DNA of 64,000 nt from Streptomyces albospinus (GCF_014648695.1 NZ_BMRP01000030.1:16267-80266); one strand, 5' to 3'; positions 32,441 to 41,080 are shown, counted from the stretch's first letter. Numbers and translations are program-made. The notes: generated from the sequence alone by a model not told the origin.

Positions 32441-33208
32441 TCAGTACCGCAGCGACCGCCCGAACCCCGACGCCAGCGGCATCCGCAGTCCCAGGGGCGG
32501 GGGCGCGGCCAGGGCGTCCTTCACCGGCCGGGCGAAGTTCCGGGTGAACAGCGAGCCGAGCATGAAGTCCGCGGCCAGCGCCCAGACTTCGGAGCGGTGC
32601 TGATGCAGCGTGTGGCCGTCGGAGTGCACCTCGAAGCGGCAGGTGTCGCGGTTGACCTTCTTGGCCCGCTCGGCGTAGCGGTAGGAGATTTCGGGGTCGA
32701 CCCGCTCGTCGTTGGTGCCGTGCACCAGGAGCACCTGCCGGCCGATGAGCTGCTTGACCGGGTCGGGCTCGCCGTCGTCCCGGCGCGGGTCGGGCAGCCA
32801 AGGGGCTATCGCCAGGACGGAGTTGACGGCCGGGTGGCCGGCGGCGTGCAGTGCGGCGCGGGCGCCCATGCCCGTACCGACCAGGGCCACCGGAACGTCG
32901 CCGTAGCGCCGCACCACCTCCTCCAGTGCCCAGGAGGCGTCCCGTGCCGGATGCGCGGCGGCGCCGTTCCAGCCGCGGCAGCGGTAGTGCACCACGTGGG
33001 CGGTCAGCCCCTCGGGTCGACCGGCCTTCGCCAGCCGGGCCGCCAGCGGGCGCACCGCGAGCGCGGGCACCGGCGACGGCCGCCCCAGCCCGGTCGGCCC
33101 GCCCCCGGGCAATAAGAGAGCGACACCGCTCACCGCCTTGTCCGTCCCTGCCGGTCCCAGTGGTTTTCCCAGCCGGGCCTCGCGCACCGGTAGCGCTTGC
33201 TGAGCCAT
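32441..33208 (-). CDS. alpha/beta hydrolase
   Basis: 255 residues, ATG at 33208. GVALLLPGGG gives the oxyanion region, VALVGTGMGARAALHAA the nucleophile elbow but with GTGMG in place of GxSxG, so the usual serine is Thr or absent; VLLVHGTNDERVDPEISYRYAERA holds the acidic residue and SDGHTLHQHR the His. Cytosolic hydrolase of the dienelactone-hydrolase-like group; activity uncertain because of the elbow change. Divergent from adenosine deaminase, with the nucleoside operator in the 103-bp gap. Confidence 0.8.
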   Translation of the reverse strand: MAQQALPVREARLGKPLGPAGTDKAVSGVALLLPGGGPTGLGRPSPVPALAVRPLAARLAKAGRPEGLTAHVVHYRCRGWNGAAAHPARDASWALEEVVRRYGDVPVALVGTGMGARAALHAAGHPAVNSVLAIAPWLPDPRRDDGEPDPVKQLIGRQVLLVHGTNDERVDPEISYRYAERAKKVNRDTCRFEVHSDGHTLHQHRSEVWALAADFMLGSLFTRNFARPVKDALAAPPPLGLRMPLASGFGRSLRY

Positions 33209-33283
33209 GACGAGAACGATGGCAGAAGGCGGCGCGCTGTCCACCCTGTGGATGGGTCACTGTTACGTATCGTTCGGCGAGCT

Positions 33284-33305
33284 CTACGCGCGTAGGGGCT
33301 AGAGT
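33284..33305 (+). promoter_or_regulatory. nucleoside-regulon operator 4 (add) and -10
   Basis: Perfect CTACGCGCGTAG at 33284-33295; TAGAGT at 33300-33305 followed by 6 nt and the ATG at 33312 fits a leaderless promoter, so the operator occupies the spacer. Confidence 0.75.
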
Positions 33306-33311
33306 GCGGAA

Positions 33312-34472
33312 ATGACGAGCGAGACCAGTAACCTGCCGACCGCCGAACAGATCCGCCGCGCCCCCAAAGTGCTGCTCCACGACCACCTCGACGGCGGGCT
33401 GCGCCCCGGTACCGTCGTCGACCTGGCCCGCGAGAACGGATACGCCGGACTCCCCGAAACCGACCCGGAGAAGCTCGGGATCTGGTTCCGCGAGGCCGCC
33501 GACTCCGGCTCGCTGGAGCGCTATCTGGAGACCTTCGCGCACACCTGCGCCGTCATGCAGACCCGCGAGGGGCTGACCCGGGTCGCCGCCGAGTGCGCCG
33601 AGGACCTGGCCGCCGACGGCGTCGTCTACGCCGAGGTGCGCTACGCCCCCGAACAGCACCTGGAGCAGGGCCTCAGCCTCGAAGAGGTCGTCGAGGCCGT
33701 CAACGACGGCTTCCGGGAGGGCGAGCGGCGCGCCCGCGAGAACGGCCACCGCATCCGCGTCGGCGCCCTGCTCACCGCCATGCGGCACGCCGCCCGCGCC
33801 CTGGAGATCGCCGAACTCGCCAACCGCTTCCGCGACTCGGGCGTCGTCGGCTTCGACATCGCGGGCGCCGAGGCCGGCTACCCGCCCACCCGCCACCTCG
33901 ACGCCTTCGAATACCTCAAGCGGGAGAACAACCACTTCACCATCCACGCCGGTGAGGCCTTCGGCCTGCCCTCCATCTGGCAGGCGCTCCAGTGGTGCGG
34001 CGCCGACCGCCTCGGCCACGGCGTCCGCATCATCGACGACATCGAGGTCGGCGAGGACGGCTCCGTCGCCCTCGGCCGGCTCGCCTCGTACGTCCGCGAC
34101 AAGCGCATCCCGCTGGAGATGTGCCCCACCTCCAACCTCCAGACCGGCGCCGCCACCTCCTACGCGGAGCACCCCATCGGCCTGCTGCGCCGGCTCCAGT
34201 TCCGCCTCACGGTCAACACCGACAACCGCCTGATGAGCGGCACCAGCATGTCGCGGGAATTCGAGCACCTGGTGAGGACATTCCGCTACACCCTCGACGA
34301 CATGCAGTGGTTCACGGTCAATGCCATGAAGTCTTCCTTCATTCCTTTCGATGAACGTCTGGCCATGATCAATGACGTCATCAAGCCCGGATACGCGGAA
34401 CTCCGGTCCGAGTGGCTGTTCCGCCAGAGCGCCACAACTCCCCTCACCAACAGGGGATCTGACGCTGGGTGA
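33312..34472 (+). CDS. add: adenosine deaminase
   Basis: 386 residues, ATG at 33312. HDHLDGGL at 23-30 supplies the first zinc ligands, IHAGEAFG the third His and catalytic Glu, RLGHGVRI the conserved His, and LTVNTDNRLMSGTSMSREF the C-terminal Asp region. It deaminates (deoxy)adenosine to (deoxy)inosine for PNP. The promoter has the nucleoside operator and likely yields a leaderless mRNA. A canonical intrinsic terminator follows. Confidence 0.95.
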   Translation: MTSETSNLPTAEQIRRAPKVLLHDHLDGGLRPGTVVDLARENGYAGLPETDPEKLGIWFREAADSGSLERYLETFAHTCAVMQTREGLTRVAAECAEDLAADGVVYAEVRYAPEQHLEQGLSLEEVVEAVNDGFREGERRARENGHRIRVGALLTAMRHAARALEIAELANRFRDSGVVGFDIAGAEAGYPPTRHLDAFEYLKRENNHFTIHAGEAFGLPSIWQALQWCGADRLGHGVRIIDDIEVGEDGSVALGRLASYVRDKRIPLEMCPTSNLQTGAATSYAEHPIGLLRRLQFRLTVNTDNRLMSGTSMSREFEHLVRTFRYTLDDMQWFTVNAMKSSFIPFDERLAMINDVIKPGYAELRSEWLFRQSATTPLTNRGSDAG

Positions 34473-34497
34473 GTGATGCGGAAAAAAGCTGTAGCGC

Positions 34498-34530
34498 AAC
34501 GGCCGGTGAATTGTCCACCGGCCGTTTTTT
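34498..34530 (+). terminator. intrinsic terminator of add
   Basis: Perfect 11-bp arms AACGGCCGGTG/CACCGGCCGTT (34498-34508 and 34516-34526) with a 7-nt loop and a T6 run to 34530. One of few in this window with a T-run. Confidence 0.92.
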
Positions 34531-34615
34531 CCGTGGTGGTGGCTGTTTGCGGCGACGGTGGCGGAATCACTAGGTTTCTTAGCCGGTCAAGCCCCCATCA
34601 CGAGGACGTAATTCG

Positions 34616-34885
34616 ATGAAGCAGACTGTCAAGACTCTTGGTGCCGTCGCGCTCGGCGCCGTCTTCGCCGCCACCGCCGCGGGCGTCGCCTCCGCCGCCC
34701 CGGTCGGCAACTCGATCGACACCAACGGGGTGCTGCACAGCCTGCCGGTCAAGGACGCCACCAAGACCATCGCCGGGGCCTCCGGCCACATCAAGAAGGA
34801 CGGCAACGGCCCCATCAAGGCTCACCTGAACCCTCAGGGCAACCAGATCGCGGGTCTGCCCGTCGCCCTCCCCGTGAACCCCTGA
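34616..34885 (+). CDS. small secreted protein
   Basis: 89 residues, ATG at 34616. A Sec signal peptide (MKQTVKTLGAVALGAVFAAT...) ends at ASA/APV, about residue 28. The mature 61 residues contain DTNGVLHSLPVKDATKTIAG and are Gly/Pro/Asn-rich without cysteines. Resembles small secreted Streptomyces proteins of unknown function; shares an NGxLxxLPV motif with the secreted protein at 41081-41485. Followed by a strong hairpin. Confidence 0.78.
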   Translation: MKQTVKTLGAVALGAVFAATAAGVASAAPVGNSIDTNGVLHSLPVKDATKTIAGASGHIKKDGNGPIKAHLNPQGNQIAGLPVALPVNP

Positions 34886-34928
34886 GCAGCCGACCGGCCT
34901 GCTCGCCGTCCCCTAGGGGACGACCCCG

Positions 34929-34974
34929 CCGTGCCCCGTTCCGTACGTCGTGTCCCGTATGGAACGGGGCACGG
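34929..34974. terminator. bidirectional hairpin terminator
   Basis: Perfect 14-bp arms (34929-34942 and 34961-34974, CCGTGCCCCGTTCC and its complement) with an 18-nt loop, between the convergent secreted-protein and PspC-domain genes. Confidence 0.85.
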
Positions 34975-34997
34975 TCATGTCCCGGGGGAGCCCCGGG

Positions 34998-35207
34998 TCA
35001 CCACGCCGCGGCACCGGTCGCCTGCTCCTCCGAGGGGAGGAGCACCCAGAGCGCCAGATAGACCAGGAACTGCGGGCCGGGCAGCAGGCAGGAGAGCAGG
35101 AAGATCACCCGCATCGTGGCCGGGCGGATGCCGAAGCGGCGGGCGAGGCCGGCGCAGACGCCGGCGATCATGCGGTTGTCGGTGGGGCGGACCAGTGCGG
35201 CGGGCAT
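34998..35207 (-). CDS. PspC-domain membrane protein
   Basis: 69 residues, ATG at 35207. RPTDNRMIAGVCAGLARRFGIRPATMRVIFLLSCLLPGPQFLVYLALWVLLP is almost entirely a PspC domain with one or two membrane segments (quoted in part: IAGVCAGLARRFG is the core). PspC proteins act in envelope-stress sensing. Preceded by a 9-bp tandem-repeat tract on the upstream side. Confidence 0.88.
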   Translation of the reverse strand: MPAALVRPTDNRMIAGVCAGLARRFGIRPATMRVIFLLSCLLPGPQFLVYLALWVLLPSEEQATGAAAW

Positions 35208-35237
35208 GGGGCTGCTCCTTCTCGGCGTCCTACGGGA

Positions 35238-35284
35238 CGGCTTTCTCGGCTTTCTCGGCCTTCTCGGCTTTCTCGGCCTCGGCG
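35238..35284. repeat. 9-bp tandem repeat (CTTTCTCGG)
   Basis: Four to five units of CTTTCTCGG/CCTTCTCGG in the 102-bp gap between the PspC and VanZ genes; on the minus strand this reads as a purine-rich GAGAAAGCC tract just upstream of the PspC start. Confidence 0.7.
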
Positions 35285-35309
35285 GATTCGGAGCGATCGC
35301 CCCGATGCC

Positions 35310-35861
35310 TCAAAGGTAGGTTCGGCCGCCGGAGAAGACGTCAGCCTGCGGGGCCAGACCGACCCTGGAGATCTTCGGGGTCGCACCCCTGGGATGCTCG
35401 TACCGGCGGCGGAGCCGGGACCGGGCCCCGGGGACGACGGCGAGGTGGGCCAGTGCCACCCCCAGGGTGCTCAGCAGCGCGGTGTCGATGTCCGGGACCT
35501 GCCCCGGCACCCCGGATTGGAGCACCTCGATGGTGAGCGCGATCATCGCCCCGGCGAAGACCGTACGGGCCAGCGAGCCCAGCGGGGAAACGTTCAACCG
35601 GCCGCCCGCCAGCGGCAGCAGCACCCCCAGCGGCGCCAGCAGCAGCACCGAACCGCCCAGGTGCCACACCGCCTGCCACGTGCCGCGCGCCAGCTCGGCG
35701 TGGATCGACGCCAGCGGCTCCAGATTCGGCGCCGGCACCCACGGCACCGTACGAGGACGCAGCATCAGCCAGCAGACGATCAGCAGGTGCACCACGAGGA
35801 GGAGAATTCCGGTGGCGCGCAAACGGGGGGCGACGGTGCCGCCAGGGCCATGACGCTGCAC
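35310..35861 (-). CDS. VanZ-like membrane protein
   Basis: 183 residues from GTG at 35861. Four hydrophobic segments with the VanZ pattern (LLLVVHLLIVCWLMLRP, HLGGSVLLLAPLGVLLPL, FAGAMIALTIEVLQ, DIDTALLSTLGVALAHL). VanZ-family proteins are associated with teicoplanin resistance in enterococci; in Streptomyces their role is unknown. Stands alone between PspC and the afsQ lipoprotein gene. Confidence 0.82.
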   Translation of the reverse strand: MQRHGPGGTVAPRLRATGILLLVVHLLIVCWLMLRPRTVPWVPAPNLEPLASIHAELARGTWQAVWHLGGSVLLLAPLGVLLPLAGGRLNVSPLGSLARTVFAGAMIALTIEVLQSGVPGQVPDIDTALLSTLGVALAHLAVVPGARSRLRRRYEHPRGATPKISRVGLAPQADVFSGGRTYL

Positions 35862-35984
35862 ACAGGCCAGGACGCCGGCAGCGGGGGCCGCGGTTCCGCC
35901 CGCTTGCGCCCGGCTCGGGCGGATGCGCGGCCCGGCCGCGCACGAGCCCCGCGCACCCGCGGCGGCCCCTCGGAGCGGTGCCGC

Positions 35985-36617
35985 TCAGCTCTGTTCGGAG
36001 AGCGGATCGCCCCAGCCCGTCCGCTGCGCGATGTCCGGATTGGTCAGGACGTCCGCCGAGCAGTCGTAGCGGTGCGGCGCCCCCGCCCCCGGGCCGCCCA
36101 GCAGCGCCGCATGCGTCCGGCCCAGCGCGCTGCTCGCCCCGTACGTGCACACCAGCTGCGCCAGCGCGAACGACGGCAGGTCGTCCGGCTGGACCGACAG
36201 CCGCAGCGCCTCCTCCGGATCGCCGGACCGCGGCCCGTCGACCCGCAGCTCCCTCGGCAGCACCGTGCTGAACCCGGCCCTGACCTCCCCCGGCAGCGGC
36301 TGCTTCTGCAACTCCGCCAGCAGCGTCCGGGCGGACAGCAGCCGGACCTCCGCCGCCGTGGTCCCCTTGGGCAGCGACACCATCCGCTCCACCTGGGCCA
36401 GCGCCGAACCGCACACCAGGTAGACCGAGACCTGCACCGTGGCGGACGCGCCCGGCCCCGGCTCGGCGGGCGGGGCCTTGCAGCTCACCCGCGACGGTGC
36501 GCCGCCCGCGTCGACCGGCACGGACGTCCCGCGGATCCCGCAGCCCGCCGCGGCCAGGGCCAGAGCCGCGACCGCCGCGGTGCGCCGCCACGTCCCGGGC
36601 CGGATGCAGACCGTCAT
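35985..36617 (-). CDS. GerMN-type lipoprotein of the afsQ operon
   Basis: 210 residues, ATG at 36617 overlapping the afsQ2 stop by 4 bp. Lipobox LAAAGC with Cys26. The mature part (VQVSVYLVCGSALAQVERMV, TAAEVRLLSARTLLAELQ, FSTVLPRELRV) resembles a GerMN/sporulation-germination domain. In S. coelicolor a lipoprotein gene (SCO4905, from memory) sits at the same place and may modulate the AfsQ2 sensor from outside the membrane, as CseA does for CseC. Confidence 0.8.
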   Translation of the reverse strand: MTVCIRPGTWRRTAAVAALALAAAGCGIRGTSVPVDAGGAPSRVSCKAPPAEPGPGASATVQVSVYLVCGSALAQVERMVSLPKGTTAAEVRLLSARTLLAELQKQPLPGEVRAGFSTVLPRELRVDGPRSGDPEEALRLSVQPDDLPSFALAQLVCTYGASSALGRTHAALLGGPGAGAPHRYDCSADVLTNPDIAQRTGWGDPLSEQS

Positions 36618-38353
36618 CGCTCGCCCCCCGTGCCCTCGCCGCCACCGCCGGACGTCCCGCCGTCCGCCCGCTCCGCGCCGTCGGCCAGCCGGGAGGCGTC
36701 CATCGGCAGCCACAGGGTGAACACCGCGCCGCCCTCGGGGTGGTTGGCCGCGGTGATCTCCCCGCCGTGGATGTGCGCGTTCTCCAGCGCGATCGACAGG
36801 CCCAGACCGCTGCCCTCGGACCGCGGCCGGGACGCGCTGGCCTTGTAGAAGCGGTCGAAGACATGCGGCAGGACCTCATCCGGGATGCCCGGACCGTGGT
36901 CCCGCACCCGGATCACCAGCCGCCCGCCCTCGTCCGCCGGGCCTTCGGGCAGCTCGGTGCGCTCCCCGGCCTCCGTGCGCTCCGCTGCCTCCGGACGTTC
37001 CGCCGGCTCGGTGTGCACCGACACCCGCACCGGCGAGCCGCCGTGCTTGAGGGCGTTGCCGATCAGATTCGCCAGGATCACATCCAGCCGCCGCGGGTCC
37101 AGACGGGACACGATGCCGCGGTCGGCGTCCAGATCCACCGCGTCCAGCCAGGCCCGCGCGTCGATACAGGCGGTCACCTGGTCGGCGACATCGACATCGT
37201 CGAGCACCAGCCGGGCCGTCCCCGCGTCGAAGCGGGTGACCTCCATCAGGTTCTCGACGAGATCGTTCAGCCGCCGGGTCTCGCTGACCACCAGCTGCAC
37301 GGCCGGCGCGATCATCGGGTCGAGGGAGTCCGCCTCCTCCTCCAGCACCTCGCTGACCGCGGTGATCGCGGTCAGCGGGGTGCGCAGCTCGTGCGACATG
37401 TCCGCGACGAACCGGCGGGACGCCGCCTCCCGCGCGCTCAGCTCCTCGACGCGCTGCTCCAGCCGCTCCGCCGTGCGGTTGAACGTCCGCGACAGATCCG
37501 CCAGTTCGTCCGTGCCGGTCACCCGCAGCCGGGTGTCCAGCCGCCCCTCGCCCAGCTGCCGCGCCGCGTACCCCAGCCGCTGCACGGGCCGCAGCACGGT
37601 CGTCGCGGCGGCCTGCGCCAGCAGCGCCGAGCCGACCAGCGCCAGCGCCGTCGCGATCCCCAGGGACCAGGCCAGCGAGGTGAGGTCCTGCCGCTCGGTG
37701 GCCAGCGACTTCAGCATGTAGCCGGTCGGCCCGCCGCCGATCACCTTCGCCCCGGCGATGAGATACGGGACGTCCCCGACCTCCTTGCGCTGCCAGTACA
37801 GGTGGTGCGCGAAGTGGTTGGACTCGTCGACCGGGCGCACCTGGTCGACCGCGTTGCGCAGCGACTGCGGGACGCTCTTGAGCGTCAGCAGGTCCTTGTT
37901 GGTGGTGGCCGCGCACTCCTTGCCCGCGCGGTCCAACCCGATCAGCAGCACCGTGTAGTTCTGCGGACCGGCCGCCATCTGCCGTGCGGCGTCCTGGAGT
38001 TCGGAGCACCGCGGGCGCAGCGGCAGCGACCGCGTGCTGTCCTCCAGCGACTTGCGGAAATCCTTGAGGACGGCGTTCTGCGTACGGTCCAGCACGGTGT
38101 TGCGGTTGAGCCAGTACGCGATCCCGGACGCCGAGACCGCCGCCGTCAGCGCGACCAGCGCGAACACCACGACCAGCCGCAGCCGCAGGCTCGTCCAGCG
38201 CAGCAGTCCGGCGGCCCGGCGCAGCAGCCGGGTGGGCCGCCGACCGGAACCGGCCGCGGTGGATTCCCGGCCGGCGGTGTCCCGTGCGTCCGAAGCCCCG
38301 CCGTCCGCCGGCGTGCCCGATGTCCCGTCGTCTCCCGGGGAGCGTGGTGTCAC
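36614..38353 (-). CDS. afsQ2: AfsQ2 sensor histidine kinase
   Basis: 579 residues from GTG at 38353, overlapping the afsQ1 stop (GTGA). Transmembrane helix near 59-81, an extracytoplasmic sensor of about 140 residues, a second helix near 228-252, HAMP, then ADMSHELRTPLTA with phospho-acceptor His321, and the ATPase boxes LIGNALKHG, VRDHGPGIP and GSGLGLSIALENAHIHGG. Context with AfsQ1, SigQ and the lipoprotein makes the identity firm. The system is known to link nitrogen (glutamate) metabolism, antibiotic production and development. Confidence 0.92.
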   Translation of the reverse strand: MTPRSPGDDGTSGTPADGGASDARDTAGRESTAAGSGRRPTRLLRRAAGLLRWTSLRLRLVVVFALVALTAAVSASGIAYWLNRNTVLDRTQNAVLKDFRKSLEDSTRSLPLRPRCSELQDAARQMAAGPQNYTVLLIGLDRAGKECAATTNKDLLTLKSVPQSLRNAVDQVRPVDESNHFAHHLYWQRKEVGDVPYLIAGAKVIGGGPTGYMLKSLATERQDLTSLAWSLGIATALALVGSALLAQAAATTVLRPVQRLGYAARQLGEGRLDTRLRVTGTDELADLSRTFNRTAERLEQRVEELSAREAASRRFVADMSHELRTPLTAITAVSEVLEEEADSLDPMIAPAVQLVVSETRRLNDLVENLMEVTRFDAGTARLVLDDVDVADQVTACIDARAWLDAVDLDADRGIVSRLDPRRLDVILANLIGNALKHGGSPVRVSVHTEPAERPEAAERTEAGERTELPEGPADEGGRLVIRVRDHGPGIPDEVLPHVFDRFYKASASRPRSEGSGLGLSIALENAHIHGGEITAANHPEGGAVFTLWLPMDASRLADGAERADGGTSGGGGEGTGGER

Positions 38354-39027
38354 TGCGGGGTGTCCAGCCGGTAGCCGACACCGCGGACCGTGCGGATCAG
38401 CGTCGGCGAGGACGGCACGTCCTCCACCTTCGCGCGCAGCCGCTGCACACAGGCGTCCACCAGCCGCGAATCCCCGAGGTAGTCGTGCTCCCACACCAGC
38501 CGCAGCAGCTGCTGCCGGGACAGCGCCTGACCGGGCCGGCGGCTGAGCTCCAGCAGCAACCGCAGCTCGGTCGGCGTCAGTTGCAGATCCTCGCCGTTCT
38601 TGGTGACGGTCATCGCCGAGCGGTCGATCACCAGCGAACCGAACGTCGCCGAATCGCTGGACTCGCGCTCACCGCGCCGCAGTACGGCCCTGATCCGGGC
38701 GTCCAGCACCCGCCCCTGCACCGGCTTGACGACATAGTCGTCCGCACCGGACTCCAGGCCCACCACCACGTCGATGTCGTCGTTGCGCGCGGTGAGCAGG
38801 ATGATGGGCAGCTGGTCCGTACGCCGGATCCGGCGGCACACCTCGAAACCGTCGATGCCCGGCAGCATCACATCCAGCACGATCAGGTCCGGCCGCTGCT
38901 CGCGCAGCAGTTTCAGGCCGTCCTCGCCCGTCGCCGCGGTCACCACACGGTGACCCTGGCGCGACAGCGAGAGTTCGAGGGCCGTGCGGATGGCGTCGTC
39001 GTCCTCGATCAGCAACAGGAAAGGCAC
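38350..39027 (-). CDS. afsQ1: AfsQ1 response regulator
   Basis: 225 residues from GTG at 39027, the length of S. coelicolor AfsQ1. Receiver domain with acidic pocket EDDD (8-11) and phospho-acceptor Asp52 in LIVLDVMLPGIDGFE; OmpR/PhoB winged helix at the C-terminus (LTPTELRLLLELSRRPGQALSRQQLLRLVW, TVRGVGYRLD). Longer in-frame starts lack the receiver consensus. Divergent from sigQ, with a match to the published AfsQ1 box in between. Confidence 0.93.
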   Translation of the reverse strand: MPFLLLIEDDDAIRTALELSLSRQGHRVVTAATGEDGLKLLREQRPDLIVLDVMLPGIDGFEVCRRIRRTDQLPIILLTARNDDIDVVVGLESGADDYVVKPVQGRVLDARIRAVLRRGERESSDSATFGSLVIDRSAMTVTKNGEDLQLTPTELRLLLELSRRPGQALSRQQLLRLVWEHDYLGDSRLVDACVQRLRAKVEDVPSSPTLIRTVRGVGYRLDTPQ

Positions 39028-39128
39028 GCAGCCATTCTGGCCCATGGCACGGCGGGAGATCGACCGGTGCCGCCCTGCCACACCGGACCCGCCCGGATGA
39101 CGGACCGCGCCGCACCGTCACCGGCCCT

Positions 39129-39144
39129 GTGACACGTCTGTGAC
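39129..39144. promoter_or_regulatory. AfsQ1 box
   Basis: GTGAC-N6-GTGAC (39129-39133 and 39140-39144) fits the reported AfsQ1 consensus GTNAC-N6-GTNAC exactly. It lies in the afsQ1-sigQ intergenic region, upstream of sigQ. Confidence 0.85.
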
Positions 39145-39275
39145 AGTCGGCGGACACCCCGATGAAACTGGCTTGGCAGTCTTTTGGGCATCCGGAAGAG
39201 ATCAACACCCGCAACGGGCGAGATCAGCGCCGGGGACACACCGAACGAACTGGCTCGACCGACGGGGGGCGCGAG

Positions 39276-40061
39276 ATGAACACACTGCACGGCACCACTT
39301 CCAGCGCAGTTATCACGCGGCTCCACGACGTCGTGCGGGCCGGCGAGAAGTCCGGTGCCGTGGGCGGGCGGGGGTGCGCTCGCGGCACCGGGCGTCAACG
39401 GCCGCCGTACATGGTGGCCATTGACGCGACGGTGGTGCACAACAGGCCCAACGGGGGAAACGGGGGCCAGGAGAGCGCCGACGGGGGAACGGAGTACAGG
39501 GAGACGGGGGACCGGCGCACCGCGGCGGAAGTGGCCGAGGCCGAAGCGGCCTTCACCGCCTACGTCCAGGAACGCCGCGCCTCCCTGTACGCCACCGCCT
39601 ACCACCTGACCGGTGACCGCTACGAGGCCGAGGACCTGCTCCAGAGCGCGCTGTTCTCGACCTACCGGGCCTGGGACCGGATCAGCGACAAGGCGGCGCT
39701 CGGCGGCTATCTTCGGCGCACCATGACCAACCTGCACATCAGCGCCTGGCGCCGGCGCAAGCTCAACGAGTACCCGACCGAGGAACTGCCCGAGACCGCC
39801 GGCGACGTGGACGCGATGCGCGGCACCGAGCTGCGCGCCGTCCTGTGGCAGGCGCTGGCCCGGCTGCCGGAGGCGCAGCGCACCATGCTGGTGCTGCGCT
39901 ACTACGAAGGCCGCACGGACCCGGAGATCGCGGACATCCTCAACATCAGTGTCGGCACGGTCAAGTCCAGCATCTGGCGCTCCCTGCGCCGGCTGCGCGA
40001 GGACGAGGTCCTCAGCTTCGGCCGTGACGAGGAGGAGTCCTTCGGCGAACTGGTCGCCTGA
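39276..40061 (+). CDS. sigQ: SigQ, SigE-family ECF sigma factor
   Basis: 261 residues, ATG at 39276 after a GGGGGG/GAG-rich leader. The first about 85 residues are a glycine-rich, low-complexity extension; sigma region 2 follows (FTAYVQERRASLYATAYHLTGDRYEAEDLLQSALFSTYRAWDRI) and region 4 (ALARLPEAQRTMLVLRYYEGRTDPEIADILNISVGTVKSSIWRSLRRL). Known to be activated by AfsQ1 in S. coelicolor, where it antagonises antibiotic production. The N-terminal extension leaves the exact start uncertain; an internal ATG (MVAID) is an alternative. Confidence 0.9.
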   Translation: MNTLHGTTSSAVITRLHDVVRAGEKSGAVGGRGCARGTGRQRPPYMVAIDATVVHNRPNGGNGGQESADGGTEYRETGDRRTAAEVAEAEAAFTAYVQERRASLYATAYHLTGDRYEAEDLLQSALFSTYRAWDRISDKAALGGYLRRTMTNLHISAWRRRKLNEYPTEELPETAGDVDAMRGTELRAVLWQALARLPEAQRTMLVLRYYEGRTDPEIADILNISVGTVKSSIWRSLRRLREDEVLSFGRDEEESFGELVA

Positions 40062-40065
40062 GGAC

Positions 40066-40158
40066 GGGGGGGGAACGCCCGAGGGGGCGGAGAAACCCGA
40101 GGGGGATCCGGGGGGAGAGCCCGAGGGGGACACGGGGGAAGCAGGGGGGATACGGGGG
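40066..40158 (+). repeat. G-run tract (potential G-quadruplexes) after sigQ
   Basis: At least eight runs of four or more G in about 90 bp, including three copies of CCCGAGGGGG, all on the sigQ sense strand in its 3' untranslated region. Confidence 0.65.
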
Positions 40159-40162
40159 AAAC

Positions 40163-40203
40163 GAGCGGGTTCGGGCGGCCGGGGGGTCTGTCCGAGCCCG
40201 CTC
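40163..40203. terminator. hairpin terminator after sigQ
   Basis: GAGCGGGTTCGG (40163-40174) pairs with CCGAGCCCGCTC (40192-40203) with one G-T wobble. Convergent genes (sigQ and the uridine-kinase-like gene) end on each side. Confidence 0.65.
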
Positions 40204-40256
40204 TCCCGTTTCCGGGGCCGACCGCCGACCACGCCGCCCGCCAACCGCCGTACGGC

Positions 40257-40901
40257 TCAGGACCGTACGGCCGTCCCGACCAGGTCTGCGGAGTGCGCCG
40301 CCGCTATCCGTTCCAGCGCCTCCGTGCCGGCGCAGGCGTACGCGCCCAGCGAGGTGTGCCGGGCCACGATCGTCCGCTCGCTGCGCAGCAGCCGCAGCCC
40401 GCGGCGCACCAGATACGGCGCCGGCTTGCGGCCCTCGCGCAGATCCCGCAGCAGCCGCCGGCGGAAGGTCGTCGTGGGGCGCCCGCGCAGGCACAGCGCG
40501 TCGGCCAGCACGCCCGCAGCCCGGCAGCCTTCGATGACGTCGGCGGCGAAGATGCCCTCGGCGATGAACAGCGGAGCCCCGTCGAGCGTCAGTGCCGACG
40601 AGCCCACCCGGGCGCTGACCGAGATGTCGTACACCGGAACCGCGGTCCGTCCCGTGCGGCACAGCGCCTCGATGGCGGCGACCGCGGCGCCCGCGTCCCA
40701 GGAGAGCGGTGAGTCCCAGTCGGCGCCGCCGCCGTCCGGCAGCTGCGGCAGCGTCGGGTCCGTGCCCTCCTTGTAGAAGTCGTCGAGGTTCAGCACGGGC
40801 AGGCCGGTCCGCGCGGCCAGGGAGGTCTTCCCGGAGCCGGACGGACCGGTCAGCAGCACGACATGGGCAACGGGGGGCCGGGCGGGCGAGTGGGAGGTCA
40901 C
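40257..40901 (-). CDS. uridine-kinase-like P-loop kinase
   Basis: 214 residues; GTG start at 40901. P-loop LLTGPSGSGKTSLAAR near residues 16-31, then LPVLNLDDFYKEGTDPTLP, the substrate-binding DDFY of uridine kinase/phosphoribulokinase-type enzymes, and GAPLFIAEGIFAADVI. Probably phosphorylates a nucleoside or similar small molecule in the cytoplasm, which suits the surrounding nucleoside salvage genes, although no CTACGCGCGTAG site precedes it. Confidence 0.8.
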   Translation of the reverse strand: MTSHSPARPPVAHVVLLTGPSGSGKTSLAARTGLPVLNLDDFYKEGTDPTLPQLPDGGGADWDSPLSWDAGAAVAAIEALCRTGRTAVPVYDISVSARVGSSALTLDGAPLFIAEGIFAADVIEGCRAAGVLADALCLRGRPTTTFRRRLLRDLREGRKPAPYLVRRGLRLLRSERTIVARHTSLGAYACAGTEALERIAAAHSADLVGTAVRS

Positions 40902-41080
40902 GGGTACTCATTGTCGGGCATTGCGCCGTGGGGGGTACCCCTGGCGCGCGAGGTGGAACGGCCGGCACCCGGTCAACTACTCTGTGCAGTCAATCGATTA
41001 CGCAGTGGTGCGGCGGAGGTGCCGCCGGCTCGCGCAACCGGTGGAGATGCTCGGTTTCCGAATCCACAGGCAGGTGGCAG

